Positions 46,080-55,886 of a stretch of DNA of 64,000 bases are shown here, one piece after another; within the stretch, counting starts at the first letter, position 1, and every line of letters starts with the position of its first letter. A program made the position numbers and the translations under genes. The DNA is from Rhodospirillales bacterium (GTDB taxonomy: Bacteria; Pseudomonadota; Alphaproteobacteria; Rhodospirillales; Shumkoniaceae), in the NCBI GenBank assembly GCA_016776725.1, contig JADHSV010000003.1:25806-89805 (forward strand), written 5' to 3'. The notes under the pieces were generated by a model, which saw only the letters and a list, made by a program, of their open reading frames with translations, did not search any database and had not been told where the DNA came from.

Positions 46080-47459
46080 ATGGCTAATACGTGGACGCCC
46101 GCAAGCTGGCGTCAAAAGCCGATCAAGCAGGCTCCGGAATATGCCGAGCCCCACGCCCTGGAAGAAGTCGAACAGAAGCTCGGCACCTATCCGCCGTTGG
46201 TATTTGCCGGGGAAGCGCGGCGGCTTAAAGCGGCGCTGGGTGACGTTGCGCAGGGACGCGGTTTCCTGGTGCAGGGTGGAGACTGTGCCGAAAGCTTCGC
46301 CGAATTTCATCCCGACAATATCCGCGACACCTTCCGCGTGCTGCTGCAGATGGCGGTGGTGCTGACCTATGGCGCCGCTTGCCCGGTGGTCAAGGTGGGG
46401 CGTCTGGCGGGCCAGTTCGTCAAGCCCCGTTCGGCCGATACCGAGACCATCGACGGGGTGACCCTGCCCGCGTATCGCGGTGACATGATCAATGCCATGG
46501 AGTTCTCACCCGAGGCGCGCGCCGCCGATCCCGCCCGCCTGGTGCAGGGATATTCCCAGGCCGCCGCCACGTTGAACCTTCTGCGTGCGTTTGCCCAGGG
46601 CGGTTACGCCGATTTGCACAAGGTTCATCAATGGAATTTGGGCTTTGTCGCCGACAGCCCGGCAGGCGCGCGCTATCAGGACATGGCCGACCGCCTGGAC
46701 GAAACGCTGGCCTTCATGGCTGCCTGCGGACTGACCAGCGAAACGACGCCACAAATCAGGGCGACCGATTTCTTTACCTCGCACGAAGCGTTGATGCTGA
46801 ATTACGAGCAGTCGATGACTCGTATCGATTCGACCTCCGGCGACTGGTACGACACCTCGGCCCACATGCTGTGGATCGGCGACCGCACCCGTGATGTGGA
46901 CGGTGCGCACGTTGAATTCTTGAGCGGTATCGGCAATCCCATCGGGGTCAAGATCGGCCCGTCTTCCGATCCGGATGACCTGATCGCGCTTTGCGATGTG
47001 CTTAATCCGGCGAACGAGGCGGGACGGCTGACCGTCGTTGTGCGTATGGGCGCCGACGAGGTTGAGCAAAGGCTGCCCGCGTTCATTCGCGCCATCAAAA
47101 GCGAAGGGCGCAGTGTCGTTTGGGCCTGCGATCCCATGCACGCCAACACGGTCAAAAGCTCGAACGGTTTCAAAACCCGGCATTTTGACAGTATCCTGGC
47201 CGAGGTTCAGGCGTTTTTCGCCGTTCACAAGGCGGAAGGCAGCTACGCCGGCGGCGTTCACTTCGAGATGACCGGTCAGGACGTTACCGAATGCGTGGGC
47301 GGGGCCGAGGCTATTACCGAGGCGCATTTGGGCGCGCGTTACCATACCCATTGCGATCCTCGGCTGAATGCAAAACAGGCGTTGGAGCTGGCCTTCCTGC
47401 TGGCCGAAATGCTTAAGGATGAACGGGCGCGTCAACGGGGGCGTGCGCCGGGCGAATAA
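46080..47459 (+). CDS. DAHP synthase, class II (plant-type)
   Basis: This enzyme makes 3-deoxy-D-arabino-heptulosonate 7-phosphate, the first step of the shikimate pathway. The 459-residue protein is the class II (plant/Mycobacterium) type, shown by [15 protein letters not shown] at the start, [12 protein letters not shown] (metal-binding cysteine), [25 protein letters not shown] and [15 protein letters not shown]. The ATG at 46080 follows GAGGA. It is unrelated in sequence to AroF/G/H. It lies 22 bases before the nicotinate phosphoribosyltransferase gene and may share its transcript. Confidence 0.96.
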   Translation: MANTWTPASWRQKPIKQAPEYAEPHALEEVEQKLGTYPPLVFAGEARRLKAALGDVAQGRGFLVQGGDCAESFAEFHPDNIRDTFRVLLQMAVVLTYGAACPVVKVGRLAGQFVKPRSADTETIDGVTLPAYRGDMINAMEFSPEARAADPARLVQGYSQAAATLNLLRAFAQGGYADLHKVHQWNLGFVADSPAGARYQDMADRLDETLAFMAACGLTSETTPQIRATDFFTSHEALMLNYEQSMTRIDSTSGDWYDTSAHMLWIGDRTRDVDGAHVEFLSGIGNPIGVKIGPSSDPDDLIALCDVLNPANEAGRLTVVVRMGADEVEQRLPAFIRAIKSEGRSVVWACDPMHANTVKSSNGFKTRHFDSILAEVQAFFAVHKAEGSYAGGVHFEMTGQDVTECVGGAEAITEAHLGARYHTHCDPRLNAKQALELAFLLAEMLKDERARQRGRAPGE

Positions 47460-47481
47460 ATCCCGGCAATACGAGGGTGTC

Positions 47482-48645
47482 ATGAACGAAAAACCTCAAC
47501 CTGTGGCGTCTTGGCCCGGCCCCGACGAAATCACGCGGTGGACGGATCGATATTTTCTGAAAACCAAGGACGCGATTGGTCGTTTCGGCGACATGACCGT
47601 GACTTACGCCATCTTCATGCGCCGTCCGGTGATATTCACGCCGCGCCTGATGGTCGGATGGCTTGAAATGGCCGCCCGCGAACGCGAAACCAGCTTCAAG
47701 ATCGACCTCAACTATGCCGAGGGCGATTGGGTCGGAGCCGGCGAGCCGCTGATCTATATTACGGGATCGTTCTATCATCTGGTTGATCTTGAAACCCTCT
47801 ATCTGCAAAAACTGGGGGCCTGCTGCGTCGCCGCCTACAACGCCTATACCATGTGTTGCGATCTGCCTAAGACGGGCTTTATCGCCATGGACGCGCGCCA
47901 TTGTGCGGGCACGCAGATGGAAGAACTTATGGCCTATGCCGCCGCCGTGGGGTCCGAGGCAGCCCAGCGCGAGAAGGGTGCGATAGGCTTTATCGGATCG
48001 GCCAACGATGCGACCGCAGGCTATTTCGGCTTGCCACAGGGAATGGGGACCATGCCCCATGCGCTGATCGGCTATGCCGGTTCGACCCTGCGCGCCGCCG
48101 AAATGTTTGTTGAGATGTTTCCCGACGAAAACCTGGTCGTGCTGTCCGATTTCTTCGGACGTGAAATTACCGATGCGCTGGAGGTTTGCCGGCGTTTTCC
48201 CGAAAAGGCGGCAGCGGGCGAAATCTCGATCCGGCTGGATACCCACGGCGGGCGTTTCGTCGAAGGGCTGGGGCCGCAACGCTCCTACGCAGCGTTGGAA
48301 CGCCACGCCCCCATGGCCTTCCGGCTTTACCGCAACGAAACGGAATTGCGCTATCTAACGGGCACAGGCGTTTCGGCGGCGGCCGTCTATCATTTGCGCG
48401 ATCAGTTGAATCTGGCCGGATATCCCAAGGTGAAGATCGTTTGCTCATCGGGTTTCGGCGTCGAGAAATGCCGGGTTATGGCCTACGCCGATGCGCCCAT
48501 TGATACGATCGGAACGGGATCGCATCTTCCCGACAAGTGGTCGGAAACCTACGCCACCGCCGATATCGTCAGCTACGGCGACGTCCCCTTGGTCAAGGCC
48601 GGCCGCGAGTTCCTGCTGAAGAAGTGGAACGGTAAGAAGAAGTAA
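47482..48645 (+). CDS. Nicotinate phosphoribosyltransferase
   Basis: The 387-residue protein matches the nicotinate phosphoribosyltransferase family, which salvages nicotinate to nicotinate mononucleotide for NAD synthesis. Marks are FMARDARHCAG-like FIAMDARHCAGTQMEE, FIGSANDATAGYFGLPQGMGTMPHALIGY in the substrate pocket, and RLDTHGGRFVEGL for the phosphoribosyl site. The ATG at 47482 starts the conserved part and follows the DAHP synthase gene. A link to nadE, 1.3 kb away, is consistent with NAD metabolism, though an unrelated gene lies between on the other strand. Confidence 0.9.
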   Translation: MNEKPQPVASWPGPDEITRWTDRYFLKTKDAIGRFGDMTVTYAIFMRRPVIFTPRLMVGWLEMAARERETSFKIDLNYAEGDWVGAGEPLIYITGSFYHLVDLETLYLQKLGACCVAAYNAYTMCCDLPKTGFIAMDARHCAGTQMEELMAYAAAVGSEAAQREKGAIGFIGSANDATAGYFGLPQGMGTMPHALIGYAGSTLRAAEMFVEMFPDENLVVLSDFFGREITDALEVCRRFPEKAAAGEISIRLDTHGGRFVEGLGPQRSYAALERHAPMAFRLYRNETELRYLTGTGVSAAAVYHLRDQLNLAGYPKVKIVCSSGFGVEKCRVMAYADAPIDTIGTGSHLPDKWSETYATADIVSYGDVPLVKAGREFLLKKWNGKKK

Positions 48646-48663
48646 CCGGACGGGCCGTTGGTA

Positions 48664-49704
48664 TTATGCGCCCATCCCCTTCATGATGGCCGCGATCGAG
48701 GCGCAAGTCTCGGGGCCGAAGCGCTTGGTGATGGTTTCGCGTGCCTTGGGGCTGCCCACCGCCGTCATCAAATCGGAAAACAGCGCGTCGATCATGCGCT
48801 CGTAAGCGGGCCTGGATAGTGTCCATGCCGCATCCGTATCCGGGTCGGTGTCGGGCGGCGCAAGATGATTGTTGATCATGTCCAGGAACCATGCCGCGCG
48901 TTTGTCCGGGTTGGCGAAATGCACAGCCATGGCAATCATCACATTCAGGCGCAGTTCCTTGGCCGCGGCGAAGTAGGCTTGCCAATCGACGCTGCCGCCG
49001 GATTTCTTCACGGTCTTGAATATCTTCTCGGCCTCGGTCCTGAAAGCGGCCACCTCGTCCGGACCCAGCATCATGTTCAAGGCCATGAAAAAGCCCGGCA
49101 TGATGCGCCGCGACAGGCCGCCTTTGGCCGAACTCGGCCCCTTCCCTCCGCAAAGAAGACGTTCACACGGGCCGACAATCAGGCGATCAAATGGAGTCTC
49201 GCGCCGTTCTTCGCCGGTGCTCTTGGCGAAAGAACGGGCATAATCCTCGAAGGATTTCTCAAACAAAACCTCCAGCGCCGCCGTCTTTTCTGCGAATTCC
49301 TGATCAAGCGCCTCAATGTCGTTAAGCGACAGGCTGCCGCCCTTGCGCTGGGCTTCCGCTTTCATGCGATCAACGAACGACCCGACGACGGTTTGCGCAA
49401 TCACCCGGCCTTTGTCGCGCGCGGTAACCGCCTGTACGGGTGCGGGCGCAGGTTTTGCCTGAGGCGCAGGGGCCGGTTTCTTTTGCGCGGGCTGTTGGGG
49501 CTTGGCTGCGGGCTGAACGGCGGTTTTGGGGGCCGGGGTGGGAACCTGTTTGCGAGGGGTCGGTTGAACTTCGCGGGCTTCCTTATAGACGGTTTTTCCC
49601 GAAGCCTTTTTGCCGGGTTCGTAAAACTCGGCCTCGTTCTGAACCGTCCGGTCCGACGTGCCGGTCCATACGACCTCTTCAACCTGTTTAGGCTTCTCGT
49701 TCAT
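48664..49704 (-). CDS. Hypothetical protein with Pro/Ala-rich N-terminus
   Basis: The 346-residue protein has a low-complexity Pro/Ala/Lys-rich segment (about residues 45-92) likely to be a flexible linker. A helical C-terminal domain follows, with RLIVGPCERLLCGGKG and RRIMPGFFMALNMMLGPDEV. There is no signal peptide or membrane segment. The Pro-rich stretch suggests a scaffold or assembly role, but I recognise no family and propose no function. It is a single gene converging with the nicotinate phosphoribosyltransferase gene and divergent from nadE, with a 250-base A+T-rich promoter gap between. Confidence 0.75.
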   Translation of the reverse strand: MNEKPKQVEEVVWTGTSDRTVQNEAEFYEPGKKASGKTVYKEAREVQPTPRKQVPTPAPKTAVQPAAKPQQPAQKKPAPAPQAKPAPAPVQAVTARDKGRVIAQTVVGSFVDRMKAEAQRKGGSLSLNDIEALDQEFAEKTAALEVLFEKSFEDYARSFAKSTGEERRETPFDRLIVGPCERLLCGGKGPSSAKGGLSRRIMPGFFMALNMMLGPDEVAAFRTEAEKIFKTVKKSGGSVDWQAYFAAAKELRLNVMIAMAVHFANPDKRAAWFLDMINNHLAPPDTDPDTDAAWTLSRPAYERMIDALFSDLMTAVGSPKARETITKRFGPETCASIAAIMKGMGA

Positions 49705-49954
49705 GGTTCAATTAACCTTACCTACCGCCCTTCCGCTGAACAAAAGCGAATTATTCGGAAGGCACAAAACCGTACTTTCCCCAACCTTTTATCTGAATTT
49801 AGATAAATTTGCTGTGAGATTCGTCACAATGTGTGTGGATTTTCTAATATTTTGTCGGCCGTCAATGAAACGATCCGCTTCATGGTGGCGTTGACAGGCT
49901 GAGGGGGGCCGCATAGGTTGCCTCACGAAATTAATCCAGCCCGAAAAAGCACGC

Positions 49955-51622
49955 ATGAGCTCGCAAATGAACGAAAGCTTTGGCATAGCGCTGGCGCAAC
50001 TTAACCCGACGGTCGGAGATATCGACGGTAATATCGGGGCGATTCGCGACGCGCGCGCGCGGGCCGCTGGTCTCGGCGCCGAATTGATGGTGACCGGTGA
50101 ATTGGCGGTTGCCGGTTATCCCCTGGAAGATCTCGTTCTCAAGCGCTCGTTCCAAAAGGGAATCGAGGCTGCGGTAAAAGCGTTCACTGCCGAAACCGCG
50201 GACGGCGGCCCGGCGGTTCTGCTGGGCACCCCTTGGCGTGTCGAAGGCAAGTTGTACAACGCCGCTCTTTTGCTGGATGACGGCAAAATATGTGCGGTCA
50301 CGCTGAAACACGAACTACCCAATTACGGAGTTTTCGATGAAAAGCGCGTGTTTGCGGCCGGGGAACTTCCCAAGCCCGTCGAATTCAGGGGCGTGCGCCT
50401 TGGCGTAATGATCTGCGAGGATATGTGGGTCCCTCGGGTCGCCGGGAAACTAGCGGCTGATGGAACCGATATTTTGGTGGTTCTCAACGGTTCGCCCTTC
50501 GAATTTGACAAACCAGGCGTTCGGGCAGGGCTGGCGCGCGACCGCGTGGGTGAAACCGGGTTGCCGGTGATCTACGTCAATCTGGTCGGCGGCCAGGACG
50601 AACTGGTGTTTGACGGCAACTCCTTCGTTCTTGATGCCAATGGCGATTTTGCCCATCAGATGAAACCGTGGGATGAGGACTTGCAGTTGACCGAATGGCG
50701 CGTCCGAGATGCCAGTTGGGGATGCGCTACGTCGGTGCTGCTCCCCGGCATTTCGGAACTTGAGGCCATCTACCGGGCCTTGGTTACGGGGCTTCGCGAT
50801 TATGTGGAAAAAAACGGGTTTCCCGGTGTTGTGCTGGGGCTGTCCGGAGGAATCGACAGCGCGCTCAGCGCCGCCATCGCGGTCGATGCGTTGGGGCCCG
50901 AGCGCGTCAAGATGATCGCCATGCCGTCGCCCTATACTTCGCGCGAAAGCATTGAAGACGCCGAACAAATCTCGGACCTTCTGGGCGCGTCGCTGGAAAG
51001 CATTTCCATCGAACCCGCCATGCAGGCTTTCCAATCGATGCTGGGCGGCATGTTTGCGGGCCGGGATGCGGACGCGACGGAAGAAAACATTCAGGCGCGC
51101 GCACGTGCGGTGACCCTGATGGCGGTTTCCAACAAATTCGGCGATATGCTTCTGACCACCGGCAACAAGTCGGAAATGTCGGTTGGATACGCCACCATCT
51201 ACGGCGATATGTGCGGTGGTTATTCGGTGCTGAAGGATGTTTACAAAATGACTGTTTTTGCCTTGTCGCGCTGGCGCAACGGCGGGTGTCCGGAAGGGGG
51301 CCTGGGTCCCGGCGGCCCTGTCATGCCTGAACGCGTAATCACCAAACCGCCTTCCGCCGAACTGAAACCCGATCAGACGGATCAGGACACGCTGCCGCCT
51401 TACGAGGATCTCGACGCTATACTCGGGGCGTTGGTGGAAGGCGAACGTTCGGTCGCCGAAGTGGTCAAGGCGGGTTATGATGAGGCGACGGTGCGGCGAA
51501 TCTGGCGTATGCTGGACATGGCCGAATACAAACGGCGTCAGGCTCCCCCGGGGGTCAAGATATCGCATCGCGCGTTCGGCCGTGATCGGCGCTACCCGAT
51601 CACAAATCGGTTCACGTTTTAG
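49955..51622 (+). CDS. nadE: NAD+ synthase, glutamine-hydrolysing
   Basis: The 555-residue enzyme amidates nicotinate adenine dinucleotide to NAD. It has an N-terminal nitrilase-type glutaminase with catalytic Glu in TGELAVAGYPLEDL, Lys in VTLKHELPNYGVFDE and Cys in VMICEDMW. The C-terminal synthetase domain has the PP-loop GLSGGIDSALSAAIA and the TTGNKSEMSVGYATIYGD motif. The two-domain form uses glutamine rather than ammonia. The ATG at 49955 or the one four codons on (49967) may be used. The 3' end is 25 bases before gltX. Confidence 0.97.
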   Translation: MSSQMNESFGIALAQLNPTVGDIDGNIGAIRDARARAAGLGAELMVTGELAVAGYPLEDLVLKRSFQKGIEAAVKAFTAETADGGPAVLLGTPWRVEGKLYNAALLLDDGKICAVTLKHELPNYGVFDEKRVFAAGELPKPVEFRGVRLGVMICEDMWVPRVAGKLAADGTDILVVLNGSPFEFDKPGVRAGLARDRVGETGLPVIYVNLVGGQDELVFDGNSFVLDANGDFAHQMKPWDEDLQLTEWRVRDASWGCATSVLLPGISELEAIYRALVTGLRDYVEKNGFPGVVLGLSGGIDSALSAAIAVDALGPERVKMIAMPSPYTSRESIEDAEQISDLLGASLESISIEPAMQAFQSMLGGMFAGRDADATEENIQARARAVTLMAVSNKFGDMLLTTGNKSEMSVGYATIYGDMCGGYSVLKDVYKMTVFALSRWRNGGCPEGGLGPGGPVMPERVITKPPSAELKPDQTDQDTLPPYEDLDAILGALVEGERSVAEVVKAGYDEATVRRIWRMLDMAEYKRRQAPPGVKISHRAFGRDRRYPITNRFTF

Positions 51623-51647
51623 GCAATAGCCATCGGCAGGATTTGGT

Positions 51648-52979
51648 ATGAACACCGTCGTTCGTTTCGCTCCCGACCCGTCGGGGCCTTTGCATATCGG
51701 CAATGCCCGCATGGCCTTGGTCAATTGGCTGTTTGCCATCAAGGCCGGCGGCAAATTCCTGCTGCGTTTTGACGACACCGATCCCGCGAGATCGCCTCCT
51801 GAATTGATCATCGGAATCGAGCGCGATCTCATGTGGCTGGGTCTTCAATGGGACGAGTTTGTCCGTCAATCCGAACGCATGGACCGTTACCACGAGGCCT
51901 TTGATCGCCTGCGTGCCGCAGGTCGCATCTATAGCTGCTATGAAACGCCGGAGGAATTGGCGAAGGATGCCGATGTGCGCCGCGTTGCCGGTTTGCGGCC
52001 GATCTATGGCCGTGCCGGAATGATGCTGTCGGACGGCCAGCGCAGGCAGTTTGAAACCGAGGGACGCAAACCGCACTGGCGTTTCTTGCTTGATGACGGA
52101 GAGGTAAGCTGGAACGACCTTGTTCTTGGACAGCAAACCCTGGATGCGACGAATTCGAGCGACCCGATCGTGATGCGCGAGGACGGCTCTTTCCTTGATA
52201 TTCTACCGTCGGCGGTGGACGATATCGACTTCGGTGTGACCCATGTCATTCGCGGGGTCGATCACGTAACCGCGCCGGCAACCCAGATACAGATTTTCAA
52301 GGCCCTGGGGGGCGAACCGCCGACGCTGGGGCACCTGCCGCTGGTCGTGGACGCCGAAGGACGCATCGTTTCCAAGGAAGTGGGGCCGACCACCATTGAC
52401 ACCCTGCGCGACGAGGGTGTCGAGGCCATGGCTTTGAATTCGGTGTTGGCCGAGTTGGGGACGGGGCGTTCGGCAATCTCGTGTCTGGCGCTGTCCGAGA
52501 TCGTCAAATCCTTCGATATTCAGGAATACACCGACGGCGCCCCCAAACTCGATCCGGCGAAGCTGAAGAGTTTGAATACGCAATTGCTTGGCCGGATGCC
52601 GTTTGAGATGGTTGAAAAAAGGCTCACCCGGGAGGGGCGTGAACACGCCGATGCCCGCTTCTGGGAAGCCGTGCGTGGCAGCCTTTCCGCCTTTTCGCAA
52701 GTTGACGAATGGTACAGGGTTTGCTTCGGCGACGTTCCTTGCGTGATTGAGGATCTGGATCTCATATTGGCGGCGCGCGAGTTGTTGCCGCCCGAACCCT
52801 GGAATGATACGACCTGGTCCGCCTGGATCGGGGCCGTTGGCGCCAAATCCGGACAATCGGCGGGCAACCTGTCCCGCGCCTTGCGTCTTGCCGTTACCGG
52901 CGCCGACCAGGGGCCGGATATGCAGTTGATTTTGCCCATCATCGGGCGGGACCGCGTGTTGGACCGCATGGGCGGTTGA
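51648..52979 (+). CDS. gltX: Glutamate-tRNA ligase (second-type GltX)
   Basis: This 443-residue class I synthetase charges glutamate onto tRNA-Glu or tRNA-Gln. The Rossmann fold starts at MNTVVRFAPDPSGPLHIGNARMAL, with the HIGH motif HIGN. The KMSKS loop is atypical: GRIVSKEVG instead of KLSKRHG, keeping the second lysine but losing the first and the following arginine. Alphaproteobacteria often carry two GltX proteins, and this divergent loop fits the second type, whose relatives may charge tRNA-Gln. The other copy is not in the window. It is followed by cysS at 37 bases, an arrangement common in this class. Confidence 0.93.
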   Translation: MNTVVRFAPDPSGPLHIGNARMALVNWLFAIKAGGKFLLRFDDTDPARSPPELIIGIERDLMWLGLQWDEFVRQSERMDRYHEAFDRLRAAGRIYSCYETPEELAKDADVRRVAGLRPIYGRAGMMLSDGQRRQFETEGRKPHWRFLLDDGEVSWNDLVLGQQTLDATNSSDPIVMREDGSFLDILPSAVDDIDFGVTHVIRGVDHVTAPATQIQIFKALGGEPPTLGHLPLVVDAEGRIVSKEVGPTTIDTLRDEGVEAMALNSVLAELGTGRSAISCLALSEIVKSFDIQEYTDGAPKLDPAKLKSLNTQLLGRMPFEMVEKRLTREGREHADARFWEAVRGSLSAFSQVDEWYRVCFGDVPCVIEDLDLILAARELLPPEPWNDTTWSAWIGAVGAKSGQSAGNLSRALRLAVTGADQGPDMQLILPIIGRDRVLDRMGG

Positions 52980-53016
52980 TGCGAACGAAAAAACAAACCG
53001 AAACGACGAGGAAACG

Positions 53017-54396
53017 GTGACCCTGCATCTCTACAATACGCTAAGCCGTAGCAAACAAGAATTCACCCCCCTGCGGCCCGATACGGTCGGGCTCTACGTT
53101 TGCGGGCCGACGGTTTACGACTTTGCCCATATCGGCAATGCCCGCCCGGTGGTGGTTTTTGACGTGTTATTTCGCTTGTTGAAGCGGCTATACGCGAACG
53201 TCACCTATGTTCGCAATATCACCGATGTGGACGACAAGATCATCGCCGCGGCCAAAAACGCGGGTGAACCCATCGAGGTCATCACGACCCGCACCACCGA
53301 AGCTTTCCATGACGACATGGCCGCAATGGGCGCGTTGGAACCCGACGTCGAACCGCGCGCGACAGCCCATATCGAACAGATGATCTCTATGATCGAAACC
53401 CTGATCGAGGCCGGGCATGCTTACGAAAACGACGGCCATGTTCTGTTTAACGTTCCCAGCATGGCCGATTACGGGAAGTTGGCGCGCCTTGCGCGGCGCG
53501 AACTGATCGAGGGCGCGCGGGTCGAGGTCGCGGACTACAAAAAGGATGCCGCCGATTTCGTGTTGTGGAAGCCGTCCAGCGATGACCAGCCGGGCTGGAA
53601 ATCGCCGTGGGGCAGGGGCCGTCCGGGCTGGCATATCGAATGCTCGGCCATGAGCAAAAAGTACCTGGGCGAGACCTTCGATATTCACGGCGGCGGCCAG
53701 GATCTGATTTTTCCGCACCACGAAAACGAGATCGCCCAAAGCCGCTGCGCCCATGACACCGAAATCATGGCCAAGGTGTTTATGCACAACGGCTATCTGA
53801 TGGTCGAGGGCGAGAAGATGTCCAAGTCGCTGGGCAACTTCTTTACCGTGCGTGAGCTTCTTGACGACCATCCCGGCGAGGCCTTGCGCCTGACCATGCT
53901 GCAAACTCATTACCGCCAGCCCTTGAACTGGACGGCGGACGGCGTCCGTCAGGCCAAGGAAACGTTGGACCGTTGCTATACCGCCCTGCGCAATTCTGCC
54001 GACGTGGATGCGGTTCCGGCCGAAGTTCCGCAGGCTGTGATCGACGCACTTTCCGACGATCTCAACACGCCCTTGGCCATCTCTCACGTACATGAAGTGG
54101 TCGGCGCGCTGAACAAGGCCGTCGATGCGGGCGAGCGGGCCGAACTGAAGGGCCGCCTTCTGGCCTGCGGCAATCTGTTAGGTTTGCTCGGTCAGAGCCC
54201 CGAAGACTGGTTCAAATGGCAGCCGGCTGCCGCCGAAACCGTGGATGAGGCAGAGATCGACGCCCTGATCCTTGAGCGTACCGAAGCCCGCAAGGCCAAG
54301 GACTTTGCCCGCTCCGACCAAATCCGCGATGATCTGGCGGCGCAGGGCGTTGTTCTTGAAGACGGCCCTGCAGGAACCACCTGGCGGCGGGCCTAA
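53017..54396 (+). CDS. cysS: Cysteine-tRNA ligase CysS
   Basis: The 459-residue class I synthetase attaches cysteine to tRNA-Cys. It has the HIGH-type motif [20 protein letters not shown] with the zinc cysteine in [10 protein letters not shown], the zinc-binding WHIECSAMS and [10 protein letters not shown], and [10 protein letters not shown]. The start is a GTG at 53017 with GACGAGGAAA upstream. The C-terminal helical domain, [15 protein letters not shown], is the tRNA-binding end. It converges with the amidohydrolase gene, overlapping it by four bases. Confidence 0.98.
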   Translation: MTLHLYNTLSRSKQEFTPLRPDTVGLYVCGPTVYDFAHIGNARPVVVFDVLFRLLKRLYANVTYVRNITDVDDKIIAAAKNAGEPIEVITTRTTEAFHDDMAAMGALEPDVEPRATAHIEQMISMIETLIEAGHAYENDGHVLFNVPSMADYGKLARLARRELIEGARVEVADYKKDAADFVLWKPSSDDQPGWKSPWGRGRPGWHIECSAMSKKYLGETFDIHGGGQDLIFPHHENEIAQSRCAHDTEIMAKVFMHNGYLMVEGEKMSKSLGNFFTVRELLDDHPGEALRLTMLQTHYRQPLNWTADGVRQAKETLDRCYTALRNSADVDAVPAEVPQAVIDALSDDLNTPLAISHVHEVVGALNKAVDAGERAELKGRLLACGNLLGLLGQSPEDWFKWQPAAAETVDEAEIDALILERTEARKAKDFARSDQIRDDLAAQGVVLEDGPAGTTWRRA

Positions 54397-55403
54397 AGCC
54401 CAAACAGACGCTTCGGATTGTCCTGGGCGAAGCGCCGGGCGAGATAGGGCGGCAGTTGATCCAGAAGTTTGCGGATTCCGCGCGTATTCTTGCCGCCTTT
54501 CCCGTGTTTTTTGTCGTATTTCTCGTCGCTGCCCAGAACAAACCGTTCAGGGAATCGGCGGAATAGCTCCAGCCAATCGGCCTTTATCGCGCCTGATCCA
54601 TCCAGAAGTTTGGTTTTGGGCCGTCCCTTTCTTTCGATCTTGATGCTCATGAAAAGGTTCGGATGGGCGGCCAGCAGACGACCGCAAAGTTGCGCCGTGC
54701 GCTCTCCCGTATTGCCCCATCCCGCGTGCGCCCAAATGATGGTCGTTTGGCGATTGTGCGCCAGCAGGCGCTCGAACGCGGCAATATTGGCGACCAGGAT
54801 ATCCGGGTTTGGCCGACCGGCCACATCGGCGGGCGGCGGCATATCCCGGGAAATGGCTTCCATATGAAAATCGATGGGAACCCCGGCTTTTCCCGCGATG
54901 TCGGACAATAAAAGGAAAAGGGGGTGGTCGGGCGGCGTACCCATATACGGGTGGCCTTTGCGAAGCGAGAGATGTTCGGCGGCAATTTCACCAAAACCCT
55001 TGATGCCGTCCCTGAGCAGTGTTTTCGCGGTCTTTTCGAATTTCTTTCGCAAGGCGTTCGACGTTTTTCCGGCTTTCGCCGCCTGATGGACCATCGTGTT
55101 CAGGCTGGCGCCGCCGCCGAAAAAGACGAATTTGTCAGGATATTTTCGGGCCGCACCCCGATAGCCGTCTTCGGAAATCCTGATTTTCTGACCCGGCGCT
55201 ACGGGCGGCGGCATGACGATGGTGCGTTCGATTCCCATGCGTTTCATGGATGCGAGCGTGCCGGAAGCGGATTTCAGTGTCGCGTGGGCATGGGCGTCGA
55301 TAAAATCCAACCGCTGCGATACATCCCCGGCCACGGCGTGAGCGGCCATCAACGTGCCCAGCGCCGCCGCTATGATGAAGGTCAGGCACGTCGAAGGTTT
55401 CAT
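54393..55403 (-). CDS. Exported amidohydrolase-family (TIM barrel) protein
   Basis: The 336-residue protein has a signal peptide (cleavage near AVAGD, residue 25) and an Amidohydro_2-type TIM barrel. Metal-binding residues are HAHATLK near residue 36, in place of the usual HxH start, FHMEA near 200, the histidine of WAHAGWGNTGE and the aspartate in VLGSDEKYDKKHG. Export of such a hydrolase is unusual, as most relatives (gamma-resorcylate decarboxylase, lactonases) are cytoplasmic. It is the last gene of a three-gene operon, overlapping the cupin gene by four bases. Substrate unknown. Confidence 0.82.
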   Translation of the reverse strand: MKPSTCLTFIIAAALGTLMAAHAVAGDVSQRLDFIDAHAHATLKSASGTLASMKRMGIERTIVMPPPVAPGQKIRISEDGYRGAARKYPDKFVFFGGGASLNTMVHQAAKAGKTSNALRKKFEKTAKTLLRDGIKGFGEIAAEHLSLRKGHPYMGTPPDHPLFLLLSDIAGKAGVPIDFHMEAISRDMPPPADVAGRPNPDILVANIAAFERLLAHNRQTTIIWAHAGWGNTGERTAQLCGRLLAAHPNLFMSIKIERKGRPKTKLLDGSGAIKADWLELFRRFPERFVLGSDEKYDKKHGKGGKNTRGIRKLLDQLPPYLARRFAQDNPKRLFGL

Positions 55404-55867
55404 TTCGCACTTTTCTCCTCGGGAAGATCGACGTACTCGCGCCCACCATCCTGCTTGAGCAGGCGCTTGCCCACCCGTGGGTAATCAACGACATCCGACG
55501 CGCGCCGTTCGCCGGCCATCAGGTAAACCAGATCTTCCGGCCCGTCGTTGCGCATCACGTGAAGCGGACCACCGGCGGCAAAGCCCAGGAAATCGCCCGG
55601 ACCGACAACCGATTCAATCCCGTCGATGGTGGCCACGCCGCGCCCCGACAGCACGTACAGGAATTCCTCTTCCATGTGGTGCACATGGTATTCGGTGGTC
55701 TGATGGCCCGGTTCCACACGAACCAGATGGACGCCCAGGTTTTTCAGGCCCGCAAGGGTGCTTAGCGTACGGGTGTGGCGGACGGCGTCCGCATTCAGGG
55801 GGTGGACGAAGGCCGTTTCCGGGGTTTCGTTAATCTCGTCCGCGGTGTGATGGGACGTGGCGGTCAT
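55400..55867 (-). CDS. Cupin-fold protein
   Basis: The 155-residue protein is a single conserved beta-barrel cupin. Metal-ligand histidines lie in TEYHVHHMEEEFLYVLSGRG (motif 1) and LHVMRNDGPEDLVYLMAGER (motif 2). The HxHxxxxE order is intact, so it should bind iron or a similar metal and may be a dioxygenase, isomerase or sensor. It lies 19 bases after the enolase-superfamily gene and overlaps the amidohydrolase gene by four bases, so it probably acts in the same pathway. Confidence 0.88.
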   Translation of the reverse strand: MTATSHHTADEINETPETAFVHPLNADAVRHTRTLSTLAGLKNLGVHLVRVEPGHQTTEYHVHHMEEEFLYVLSGRGVATIDGIESVVGPGDFLGFAAGGPLHVMRNDGPEDLVYLMAGERRASDVVDYPRVGKRLLKQDGGREYVDLPEEKSAK

Positions 55868-55886
55868 CGCATTTCCTCGGCGTGAT

